64,000 bases of DNA from Hyperoodon ampullatus (lineage: Eukaryota > Chordata > Mammalia > Artiodactyla > Ziphiidae). Positions 51,744 through 62,478 of this stretch are shown piece after piece; the stretch's first letter is position 1, and each line of letters begins with the position of its first letter. The stretch lies in the NCBI GenBank assembly GCA_949752795.1, contig OX457074.1:6089527-6153526 (forward strand). Reading direction: 5' to 3'. The notes beneath the pieces were generated by a model. The model made no database searches, was not told the origin of the DNA, and saw nothing but the letters and a program-made list of their open reading frames with translations. The position numbers and the translations under genes were made by a program.

Positions 51744-53494
51744 ATTTGTATACATTGGGAAGTGGTCACCACAATGAGTCTAGGTAACATCCATCCATAG
51801 ATGGTTATTTTAAAGCCATGGGATTAGTTGAGGCCACCTAGGGAGTGAGTGTAGAGAGAGGAGACAATAGGATTAAGTCAACATTCAGAAGTCACAAAGA
51901 AGAGTCTGAGAAAAAGCTTCAAGTGAGGTGATGCCTTTGGGAGCCCAGGAGAGAAAATATTCCCAAAAGAAGGGAAGGCTGAGAAACTAGGATACTAGCT
52001 AAGAAATGACCACCGAATTTATACATGTGCAAAATCCCTTTCTCCCTGGAGTTTGCAAATGAAGCAACTGACAAAGGATGTAGTTGTAAGGAAAACAGAT
52101 GCTGTTTAAAGCAGTAACTATTTGCAGCCACTTTTGAGTACCAGGAAGTGGCATCATTTATTACTTGGGGGCTATGGAGCTTGTGCAGGAAAAGACCTTG
52201 ATAATCTCTTTCGGTCTGAAAGGTAAGGTTCTCCTAGCATTCGTTCTGGAAGGTGAGGTCTAGACAGAGAGCTGAATTGCCATGCATAATAAAGTAAGAT
52301 GAATGGAACATCTGAGGTCACTAGCAAATTTAAAAAGAGGTGTGACTTCAGAAAGCTGCATACAGAAGCAAGTCAGCTGAAAATGACATAATAATCTTCT
52401 GTGGGCTTTTGCACCCAGTGCTGGAGTGCCTCCAGGCTTGCCTGACTCTCTCCTCTCCTTTCTGCTCCTTTGACGATCCTTGCTCATCAGTTCCCCTCGT
52501 TTCTCCATAACATTTTGGTTACACACAGTAAATAATAGTAGGACACAAATATTGAGCACTTCTAAGTGCCAGGGACTGTTCCTCCTGTTTTATGTATGTT
52601 ACCTCATTTAATCTTCACAAACTCACCCCACTTTAAAGATCAGGAAACAGAAGCAGGCAAGGAGTGGAGTTACTTGCTATTAAGTATTAGGGTCAGAATT
52701 TGAGCCCAGTCTGGCTTCAGAGATCAGGCTCTTAATTATTACATCTTGCTCTCGTTTTCCTTTTAGGGTTTTGAATTTGGCAACCCAGATTGAACCACAG
52801 TCTACGCAGGCTTAGACTTTGGCCACCTTCTGCCTCAACCCAGAACAGTGACATCTGTTATTGACTTGTGGGTCTGCTCCACCCCAGAGAAACCCCACCC
52901 TGGGCCTTGCTGGTGCCCAATAGGAGAAAGGCCATCAAAGCAGTGTTTGTTTACGCCCCTGTGTCCTTTCTTATGTGCTTCCTCTGTTCCCTTTCTCCCT
53001 TCTCTGCCTGGTTGGTTTCTGTATGAAGCATTTGGTTGCCTCCTCACAAATTTTTCTTCCTCCAAGCATCCTTTGAACTTCTATCTGACCTATCTCACTG
53101 TATCACTGTTCCCAGTAGATGTCTATCTCTGCCCTCAATTGGGAACTCCTCCAGGCAAGGACCATATCTTTATTCACCTTCGAGGCTTGAGTTGGGCACA
53201 CTATGGGAGTTCATAAGTGTTTCTTGATTGAATGAAAGAAAGTGCTAGCAAAAGAACAGGACAAATATTATCCCGTGTAGTGAACAATACAATTTTTTTT
53301 TGGAACCTCGATGGGCTGATGTAAAAAGGAAAGAACTTCTAAAAGAATCTTCTTAACTTAATCTCCCACTTCAACATCTTTATCTCAGTGTTTGTCTACT
53401 ACTAATAATTAGTATTTCACAAACCTCTCTCTACGCCCTTGACACTATTGTTGGAGTCAAGGAGGTACACACTTCACATTATTACCATTCATCT
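51744..53494. other. Intergenic DNA downstream of KRT12
   Basis: Reverse MIR at 52,540-52,750, L2-like end at 53,110-53,240 and a 28-base L1 splinter at 52,051. No exon. Confidence 0.5.
52540..52750 (-). mobile_element. MIR SINE
   Basis: Reverse MIR: ACCTCATTTAATCTTCACAA, AGATCAGGAAACAGAAGCAG and AATTTGAGCCCAGTCTGGC. Confidence 0.8.
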
Positions 53495-53578
53495 TTTATT
53501 AAGATTAACTTTTTAAAAACAATGCTACTTGATCAAAGTCCGGTGATTAAAAATATGTTCCAGGTCACTAGAAGAAAG

Positions 53579-53584
53579 TTTATT
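53579..53584 (-). other. Candidate poly(A) signal of KRT12
   Basis: AATAAA on the minus strand about 260 bases after the KRT12 stop codon (TAA at 53843-53841). A second AATAAA lies at 53500-53495, about 340 bases after the stop. Either gives a plausible 3'UTR; the sequence alone does not say which is used. Confidence 0.55.
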
Positions 53585-53840
53585 AAAAGACTACTCTAGG
53601 TCCAGAAAGATGTAAGGCAATTTTGATTTGTTATAAAGACCAACATTTCCACAATTATTTGTAATTAAATTTTGTTTCAGAAGGCCAAAAAAGGCTCAAA
53701 GTGAATAGGGAATCCAAAGAAAATGAAACAAACAGAAATCGAGATTAAACTAATATATCATCTTACTCTAAAAGGAATAATTTCTACTTGTAAATTTCTT
53801 GTTCCTAAGGACCCAATCATGGGGCAGATCTTGTGAAATT

Positions 53841-56800
53841 TTATATTAGTTCTTCAATTTCCTGAACTTGGGAGGAGACCACCTCACCATTCACCATTTC
53901 CTGCACAATTGTCTTGATTTTTCGGGCTCTGGTAGGGTCTAAAGATAAAAATGGAACAAAGAGGGCAAAAGTTAGTGTTTCAAATATTCATCTAAAATTA
54001 GTTGTTTAACTTAAGCTTCTAAATTAAGTATTGACTGATACAGTCCATCAAATTTAAACTTTCAAAAGTGACTTTTGGATTCTAAATGAAATGCATTTTA
54101 TTTAATAAAATGTATTCAGTGTTGTGCACAAATGAAAATATTTTTCTTTTTAAAATTTAAAAAGTGTTTATGATTCTCATAATACTTTGTAGATTTTTTT
54201 TTCCTTCCTGAGCTTGCCAAAAGTTTTAACACAGAACAGACTACTCATTTTTCTGCAGGAATGCATAAATATTTTTCTTTTGCTCTGAATACAAATATAC
54301 TTTAAATTTAAATTAGTAATAACACTGCAATATTCAATGAGATCTTACAGTTTTAGTCATTAAGAGATGTGATTCTGACTTATTCTAAGTGCTTCTTAGG
54401 GAATCTGCATACCTTTGGAGGAATCAGTTGATGGTGCTTGTGAGTTGGAGGCTGTCACATAGGAACTTTCATCCAAACAGTCACTGTAAAGAAAACAAGG
54501 GAGTTGATATCACATGATGCTTTCTGGAATGAGAGGGAATAAGGAATATGCTATCTGAGCTTAAAAAATGGCCAGCTGGAGAAAGTATTATACATTTCTT
54601 GATTAAGAATGATTGAATGATGCACCCTGAGAGTAATCAGCTGGGGCAGTGCACCTCTGCTTTCAAACCCTGCCTAAAATGGGCTCTTAAAGTGAAGCAA
54701 ACTGGCAATTAATGGAAGATCTGGTTTCCTGATTTACAGTCCTGAATTCTTCCCACTAGTCCAGGCTGTTATTACTTTTGGAAAGTTGGCTACAGTAGGT
54801 CCGAGGTGATTGCGTGGCTGTGATTTGGTGTCATTCTCAGCATCGGGGCATTAACATCAGAACTCGGGCGGTTGATTTTTCTAATACTCACCTGCAGTAT
54901 GTCTCTGTCTGTCATACCATTGTTCATCCCAGCATTTTATTAACTTTTATCAGGGAAGATAACGGGTGACAACACTTTGCAACATGTAGAGCATTTAACA
55001 AATCTAAGGCATGTCTTTACTAGATGTGTTATTTTCTGTCAACTAAAGAACCCTTCCCACTTCTATTGCCCCCAAACTGCATCAATGTCCACGGTCCGTC
55101 AGCCATTGAGGTTATTTTCAGCCTCAGTTATCTATTCACCCTTGGGCTTCTCCGTCCAGCAGGCGGCGGTAGGTCTCGATCTCCAGCTCCAGATGGGCCT
55201 TGATGTTCAGCAGCAACTGGTAGTTGGCGCTCTGGCGCTCGGCGTCGGCGCGCACTTGCAGCAGCTGCTCCTCCAGGCTGCCGATGAGCTGCCGCACCTG
55301 GGACAGCTGGCCGTAGTAGTCGCCCTCGGTTTCGGCCAGCGAGTCCTCCAGGGATTTCTTCTGCACGGGGGAGGGAAATGGCACAGACGTAACAATGGAG
55401 GGGACCGAAATGCGGAAGGCAGCCAATGGCCTTACTAATTTGGATGCAACATTTCCTTTGCAAGGCGAAAAGAAGCCGCGTCTTTTGGCGCGCGCCGTAC
55501 CGTGGCGAGCTGGGACTGGAGCTCGATCTCCAGGGTTTGAAGCGCGCGCCGCAGGTCGGTGACCACGCTCTTGCTGGACTGAAGCTCCTCGGTGTTGCTG
55601 CTGATCTCCTTCCTGAGCTCGGCGCTCTGCCACAGCAAAGAGGGGGGAGGGCACGTGAGCCAGCCCTGCCCCTCTCCCCGGTCTTTAATGCAAGCGTATC
55701 AACGCCTTTTGTCTTTGTGAGTGGTACCTTTTCAATGAACCAGGCTTCCACATCCTCCCGATTCTGCTGGGCTATGGCTTCGTACTGCCCCCGCACGTCG
55801 TTAAGGAGGCTCGTGAGGTCCACTCCGGGGGCAGCGTCCATTTCTACGCTGACCTGGCCTGGGCCGCCGGCCCGGAAGCTTTGGAGCTCCTGGGGACAGC
55901 GAGTGAGAGAGAGGGGCGCAGGGGCCCATTGTGACTTTCGTGGGCCTCTTCCTCCACAAAACATATTTGGTATAAAGACAAACCTATCAATACAATATAT
56001 TCAAACATTTTTAACCTTAAATTCGTATTTTTATTCTGATTTTGAAAGAACTTAAGACACTTTCACGGGCCCCTAAACTCACCGCGGGTCCTGGGTGCTG
56101 TGCCTACCATGCCTGATGGATGAGTTGGCCCCGCTTCTTTGGGCTCCACAACCTTTACAAGAAGGGAAGGCCTGGTGGAAAGGTACCCGGGGTTTTCAAC
56201 TACAGCTGCCAAACGGAGGGCTGCAGACGGTCCCTGGGCTTGCCCACTGTTTGTACCATAGTCATTGCTTTACAGTGGAAAGCTCTTCAGGAGCCTAGTG
56301 CCAGGGTCATGCGTGATTGCTCATATACATTGCGGAATATCAGAGTTCCGTGTGTGTATTACACTGGCTATAATTCGTTTCTCTAACATGTATAACAGTA
56401 TGTATTATTGGTAGACTTTTATTTTTGAACTTTAAAAATACTATATCTTTTTCTTGATAAGTATCTCCTTTTATTTTCTATGACAAAAAGGATTAATTCT
56501 TCAATCCTTCCAGAATTTTTTTGACTAGATAGTGCAAGGTCAGCCTTTTAACATTTTTTTCCTAGCTAATGAATAAAAATACTATATTTTAAGAAATCAC
56601 TAAATCAGGGCAATTAAAATTCTGATTGTCCTTACCAAATGATAAAAATGACAAAATCAAAAAGTGCCTCTAACGTGTTAAACTTAAACAGAAACCACCA
56701 CCACAACTTCAAAACAAATGGTCATCTTAACAGGGGGATAGTGTATCATGCATATCTCTTCTAACTCCAGATTTATAAATTTGAAATTGTAATTTTTGAG

Positions 56801-58971
56801 TCTGGTAGAAAAAAGCAGCTTAGAGAACTGTGCTTTCTGGCTCACCTCCTCATGACTCTTCTTCCGGTAGGCCAGCTCCTCATTCAGGATCTCGATCTGC
56901 ATCTCCAGGTCGGCTCTGGCCAGGGTCATCTCGTCCAGCACCTTGCGCAGGCCGTTGATGTCGGCCTCCACGTTCTGGCACAGGGCCAGCTCATTTTCGT
57001 ATCTGAAAACCAAGTGCAAAACAGTCCAGGGAATCAACACACCCATTTGAATAAGCCCCCTGCGATCTTCAGGGCTGTTTTGCATATAAATTTAGCAGCA
57101 TTGTAATGCATGAGACTGTTTTTGCTTTTCTAACTTTTTCTTTTCCTTTTTTTAAATGATAGGTTGCTACTCAGTGGGAGAGAAGTGAAAAAATTAGGAA
57201 GTGATACTTTTCTACCAGCGATGTACCGCAATAGCACCGCATCCCAGGCTACCTCTTCCCCTCTGGCTGGCTGCCTTGGCTATGAACAGTAAGTAGCAGC
57301 CCCTCTCCAGGTGGCGTTTCTGATGGAATCCTAAAAGGCGGTTGAAAATTAGATAATAATTGGTCATCTTGCTTAACCTTTATTCATGGTTTAATTTAAA
57401 ACAGTGATACTTCTTTAGTAACTCGTACTAAGGTTCAGGATCATCACCACTGCAACATCCTGTGAGGAAATTTTGCAGAGCAAAAAGGATGTTAGTATTT
57501 TCTTATGTCTGAGGGTGGTGTATGGGAACGGAGGAGGCAATATAAAAATAAATGCCTGGTTAATATTTTAGTTGTATGTGTCATCGGGAAAAAGGTCACT
57601 TCATTTAACGCCCAGGCAAAAACATTAGTAGTTCATTTTGATGCATGGAAGATTGAGGTTTAGGACACTGGTGGAATTATCATGTCGCAACATGAGTCAA
57701 TTACAAATGTTGAATATGGCAATCCATAGCCCTGGGTTTAAGTACTTTATAACTAAGGACATGTAATGTGAATTGTGTTTGAATCTAGTTAGTTTCTAAT
57801 AGAATGCCCAATGTGAATTTACCAAAACATTAAATGTATGGAGCATGTGAACTGCAGAAGGTTGGAAATATTTGCCATCAATGAAGGCAGGAAAATAGAG
57901 AAAAAGAAGAGATACGGGGACATGTCAATCATCATTAGTCTTTCTTTTATTCTACTCACTTCATTCTGAAGTCTTCGGCAGCCAGTCTTGCATTGTCGAT
58001 CTGCAAGAGTAGCTGGGCATTTGCAGTGCTGTCAGAAATGACCTGGCCAAACAGGGGAAGACACACAAAGTGAGGTCGTAAAAGATAGTGTTTTGCAAGT
58101 ATATCTTTGACAGGAATATTTTAGGTGATGTTATAATGCTATTTTATTAAGGGTTTAAGGCAGTTAACTTTTAAAGGAAAATATGTATAGAGAATATTAT
58201 TTAAAAATTAAGAAACATACATTTCCCCCAGAAAAGGTAGTGTAAAAAACAATCACTTTATGGTCAATGATAAAATGAAACTAAATATCTTAAGATGAGA
58301 AATTATTCCAAATACAGTTGAATGGAAAGATATCTAAGTTTTAGGTGATTTATGACTGTAAAATATTGAAATAACAAAAAAGAAAAGTAAAAAATAATTC
58401 CCAAAGCCCCTCTAAAAAGCCATTTTGTTACCTTATTCCTGAGGTCTTCAATCAACAGATGATATTTACTATAATCATTCTGTGACCTGGGGTCTCCAGT
58501 CCCAGATCCTTGTGTTTCGTACCATTCTCGAATTTTGTTTTCTAGGTCAGCGTTAGCCTCTTCTAGAGCTCGAACCTTATCCAGGTAGGAAGCCAATCTG
58601 TCATTAAGATTTTGCATAGTTTCCTTTTCTGATCCAGAAAGAAGGCCTCCATCGTTGCCAGAGAGAATCCCTAAAGAGCCCCCTCCTGGGCTTCCCCCAA
58701 ATCCAATCCCCAGGCTCCCAAAGCCACCTCCCCTGGCTCCTCCATAACCAGCACCCAGTCCTCCTGCAAAGAAACTTCCAGAGCCACCACCAAAGCCAGA
58801 ACTAGAAGCAAACATGGAAGCAGCTGAAAAGCCTCCCCCACAGCTGCCTCCAAAGCCAAAGGCACTTCCCCCGTAGCTGCTTCTGATGCTTGAGGCAGAA
58901 ATGCCCTTGGCTCTCCCACTTTGGGAGGACAGCCACTGGGGTAGCCCAGAGGTGCGCACGGAGAGTGACAT
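53841..58971 (-). CDS. KRT12: Keratin, type I cytoskeletal 12 (complete, 8 coding exons)
   Basis: Acidic keratin of corneal epithelium; it pairs with K3/K5 to form intermediate filaments. Coding exons on the minus strand: 58971-58432, 58042-57960, 57002-56846, 55889-55728, 55626-55501, 55360-55140, 54483-54413, 53938-53841. The lengths 83/157/162/126/221 for exons 2-6 are the standard type I keratin pattern, and every junction is GT/AG. The frame is open for 485 residues (human K12 is 494). The order is a Gly/Ser-rich head (1-115), the helix-initiation motif [18 protein letters not shown] (123-140), coils 1 and 2, the helix-end motif [13 protein letters not shown] (about 415-427), and a tail ending EIEELI. 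The head beginning MSLSVRTSG and the tail [20 protein letters not shown] identify K12 rather than K10, K20 or K24. The ATG at 58971 is chosen because the upstream human-type start codon reads GTG here. Oddities are Cys216 and Arg254 in coil 1B. Exons 4-6 are CpG-rich. Identification is very secure; expression is inferred. Confidence 0.96.
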
Positions 58972-59033
58972 GGTGCTGTTCGAGAGACCCACAGCCAGGG
59001 ATGGTGCAGTGTCAGCAAGACAGGAAGGCTAAC

Positions 59034-59041
59034 CTTTTATA
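59034..59041 (-). promoter_or_regulatory. TATA box of KRT12
   Basis: TATAAAAG on the minus strand, 63 bases upstream of the ATG at 58971. A start site about 25-30 bases downstream would give a 5'UTR of only about 35 bases, with the ATG in a good context (AGCACCATG). Keratin genes usually have a TATA promoter at this spacing. Confidence 0.8.
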
Positions 59042-59574
59042 GGTCACCGAATGGGTGTTGCTGTTGAAAACTTCACTCTCTCCATTCAAAATAGGTCTCC
59101 CCCCCGCAACCTTTTTTGGCCAGCTCAACAAGAAAATGGTTTATGCACATTGACAATTCATTGGTATAGAACTAATTGAATAATTGTTCCCATTACATAT
59201 TTGTGATAGAAAGAAGAAATCTGGGTGGAGTACAGATAGGTGGTCATAAGGCATTTTTCATCTCCAAATTATTCTATTGCTTGTATTCTCAGCACTGCCC
59301 AGTGTCTTATGCACAGTAGGAAAGCAAAGAGTGACTGCTGAATGGATAAACTAATGAATATTTCTTCCTAAGTCTTAAGCTTCTTAAAGTTCACTCATAT
59401 TTCCTACCTGTTTCCTTTAGAAAACTCAATATAAACCATCTGATCATGATGTAGTGTATCTTCTAGCAGAACATCATTTCAGAAACTGTTGTGAAACGCA
59501 CTGGTGGAAGGTGGGGAACAAACGCATTTTCCAGATTGATACTGGAATTTAAATTTTCAAAGATTTGAAAGTCT

Positions 59575-59628
59575 TGTCATTAGGTTGTTGCATGGTTTCT
59601 CTTTTTCTGATTCAGAAAGAAGACCTCT
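59575..59628 (-). pseudogene. Splinter of keratin exon 1 (K12-like)
   Basis: A 54-base minus-strand piece aligns with KRT12 exon 1 at 58648-58597, where coil 1 begins ([15 protein letters not shown]). By eye about 44 of 52 aligned bases agree, with a 2-base insertion that breaks the frame. No similarity is visible on either side. It lies about 530 bases upstream of the KRT12 TATA box. It could be what is left of a duplicated KRT12 or of another type I keratin; it is too short to decide. Confidence 0.65.
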
Positions 59629-60469
59629 TAAATATTGAAAAATGCTATTTTTGAGTAGAATATGCTAGTATTTCCAGCAGGTCTTCCTTTACATGAAGTT
59701 TGACCTTCCTAGTAAACTCCATGAAATCAGGAGCCTTGTCTGATAGTTCACTACTCTACTGCCAACTTTGCTAGTGTATCAGAAAACAATTGATCTTTTT
59801 GTTTATTGAAATTGTATCAGTGCTCGTATCCTCAACCCCTTAACCCCCAAATATCCAGATATTATCTGCTCTGACTCCAGCCTCCCTGAAGGTGAGGTTC
59901 TTCAATTCTGTGCATAGTCCTGTGAACAGCTAGAGCCAGCTGTGCCCACTGGTGATTTGGGGGCAAATGCAGAGAGGTTCCACTTGAAGCCCATGTCAGA
60001 CCTCTAGAGTGTCAGTTCTGGCAAATGGAAGGATCTTGTGACCCTTTTTTTTTAATCGCTTTCCTAGGAACAGGAATGCTGAACTCAGAGTGAAATCCAA
60101 CTACAACTTCCTTTTACCTTTTTATAGAAGGGAGATATGCCAAGGGACATATTTTCTCCTAACTTACACACTTCACAAAGAGCAAGCAAGTGGGATGTCT
60201 AAATAAAGGGGTTTTTAAGCAAGAAATTTGCAGAATTTACATATTCTCGTTCACAATAGATATAGAAAGGAAGCAGCAATCCAATGCAGACTCAGCTTGA
60301 AGAGAGGGGCCATAATCCATCCATTTGTCCCATTTCTTGAGAGGATGGAAACTTGTTAAGTGGAAATGCCAGGGGCCCCAGCATTATACGGAGATTTTTA
60401 CCAAGGATTCCTTTAAACTATTACCGGCGTTACGAGCGTTTTTTTCTGCTCTTCTCCTTGTTTGAATCA

Positions 60470-60690
60470 TTAGTAGTTATTGTGTACTTACTATGTTCTA
60501 GACCTTGGGCAATTGAACTACAGACATTATTTTTAACCTTTGTGGCAACCTCTTAAAGTGGATCTTTTTATCCCATTTTACAGAAGAGCAATCTGAGGGT
60601 GAGGATGTTAAGTGACTTATTCAAGGCCACACAGCCAGGAGATGGCCAAGATAGGATCTGGGTCTGCAGTGCCTTCTATAGACAGCACAA
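60470..60690 (-). mobile_element. MIR SINE
   Basis: Reverse MIR: TTGTGTACTTACTATGTTCT, CCATTTTACAGAAGAGCAA and AAGGCCACACAGCCAGGAG. Confidence 0.8.
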
Positions 60691-62012
60691 CCCTGCTGCT
60701 TACCGTGAAAACAAAAAGGACAGAGGGTCGCTCTGACCCCCAAATCATGAGACTGCGTCTCTGCCCTGCACAGCAACCAGGAGTTTTAGCTCTTTCCTTT
60801 TCAAAAAAGCTTTCTCTTTGAATTTCATTTCTCAGTGTACAGCCTGAGACCCAGTGATGTACTCTTCATGGTTTATCAGAAATGGCATCACAAATGAAAT
60901 CTTGGGAACCTATAGGCAAATGTGTTTTTAGTTATACCTTTTGACATGTAACCACATCTCCAAAGATCTTACGAAGTACTAGTTAAACTTGCACTTCCCA
61001 CCCAGCAACTTGACATTATGGCTGTAAATTATTAGTCACTCACAAGTAGCAACCCCCTGAGACAGAGTGAATCCATTTTATTGCCCTAGAAATGAAAACA
61101 GACTATTACTTGCTTACAGAGTCAGAAGGAATGTGCCAAATTCAGAATTGTAACTTCATGATATCACATAATATGGGAATATGATTAACTTGAATTTTTG
61201 AACTTGGAATCAATTTAGTGCTGAACTGTATACTTTCCAACTCTAATGCTTACATGTAAATTTTAAATAATCTTGTTCAATATCTACACATGATGTTTAC
61301 ACATTATACCTTTGTGTTTCTATACATATATATTATCCTAGACTGTAAGCTGCTCAGACAAGGGCTATGTCTACTTCATTTTTTATCCTGAGTCTTAGCC
61401 TAGTATTTGGCTAAACTTCATTCTTGCACACTTAGAGTTATTTCACTTGAAAGAACTTAATCCTTAATGTATTTGAATGTGTCATTTAAAATTCATTTCA
61501 TTTGAAAATGACTTTGCTCTAATTTACTGGTATGCTTTGACCAAGATTTATTCTGAATCCAATTATGAATGGGGAGCAACTTCAGAAGTTGAAAAGAGAA
61601 ATATCTCTTCTTCAGTGGCTTCTTTTTGTGGGGGGAGGGAAGGCTAAGCTAAATAATTAAGCCTCTATTTTAAAGTTTTTAGAAGTGAAAGTAACTTCCT
61701 TTGACAGCTGTAAAAATACAGGAAGGTGGGAATGTATAAAATGGGCTTGTTGGCAAAATGATTACATAAGTTGAGGCACAGAGGAATATGACTACAACTT
61801 GGGTGACTGTTCAAAAGAATTACATCTTCCATTTTTGTAGAGTTTAGAGAATATTCAAAATGAGGATTATTACTTATATGGCATTTGTAAATCTCTAGAT
61901 TTTTATTAAGTAAAACATGTGCTCATCTTCTCATGTCAGATTGGTTAGTTTCCTGGTCTTTGTTTGCAGGATTTTCCTCCTGAGTTCTTTCTCTTAAAGA
62001 CGGACCTTTCAT

Positions 62013-62140
62013 TGGAATTCCCTGGCAGTCCAGTGGTTAGGACTTGGCGCTTTCACTGCTGGGGCCAGGTTCGATCCCTGGTTGGGGAACTAAGATCCTG
62101 CAAGCTGCCAGGTGCAGCAAAAAAACAAAAAACAAAAAAA
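62013..62140 (+). mobile_element. Older CHR-type SINE
   Basis: GGAATTCCCTGGCAGTCCAG head, GGTTCGATCCCTGG box and a C/A tail. No clear target duplication. Confidence 0.85.
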
Positions 62141-62264
62141 CCTTCGACTCTGTGCAATTTACTGATTGCTTGGTAGATGATACCTTTCTTTTTTGCTTTG
62201 AATAACATTTTAAGATCCTGTGACTGAATGAGAGAATATTGAGTTACTGACTTTTATGCTGTGC

Positions 62265-62478
62265 TTTTTTTTTTTTTTTTTTTTTGGCTGCACGCAGGCT
62301 TCTCACTGTTGTGGCCTCTCCCGTTGCGGAGCACAGGCTCTGGACGCGCAGGCTCAGCGGCCATGGCTCATGGGCCCAGCCGCTCCGCGGCATGTGGGAT
62401 CTTCCCGGACTGGGACATGAACCCGTGTCCCCTGCATCAGCAGGCGGACTCTCAACCACTGCACCACCAGGGAAGCCC
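62265..62478 (-). mobile_element. CHR-type SINE joined to an L1
   Basis: Complete SINE with a T-run at its left. Its head end (62,478) passes straight into L1 sequence, with no target repeat between. Confidence 0.9.

Larger units (their letters stand above)
59042..62012. other. KRT12 upstream DNA
   Basis: Mostly unique. It holds the keratin splinter (59,575), L2-like scraps (59,280; 61,330) and a reverse MIR (60,470-60,690). In human, KRT20 begins about 9 kb upstream of KRT12 (from memory), beyond this window. Confidence 0.5.

Noticed and set aside
55151..55168. CTCF-like word CCAGCAGGCGGCGG
   Set aside because: It falls in KRT12 exon 6 codons for the helix end motif and breaks the core at one key position.
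55128..55964. A 278-codon minus frame across the KRT12 exons 4-6 region
   Set aside because: It reads through introns and leaves the keratin frame; the spliced exon structure explains the sequence better.
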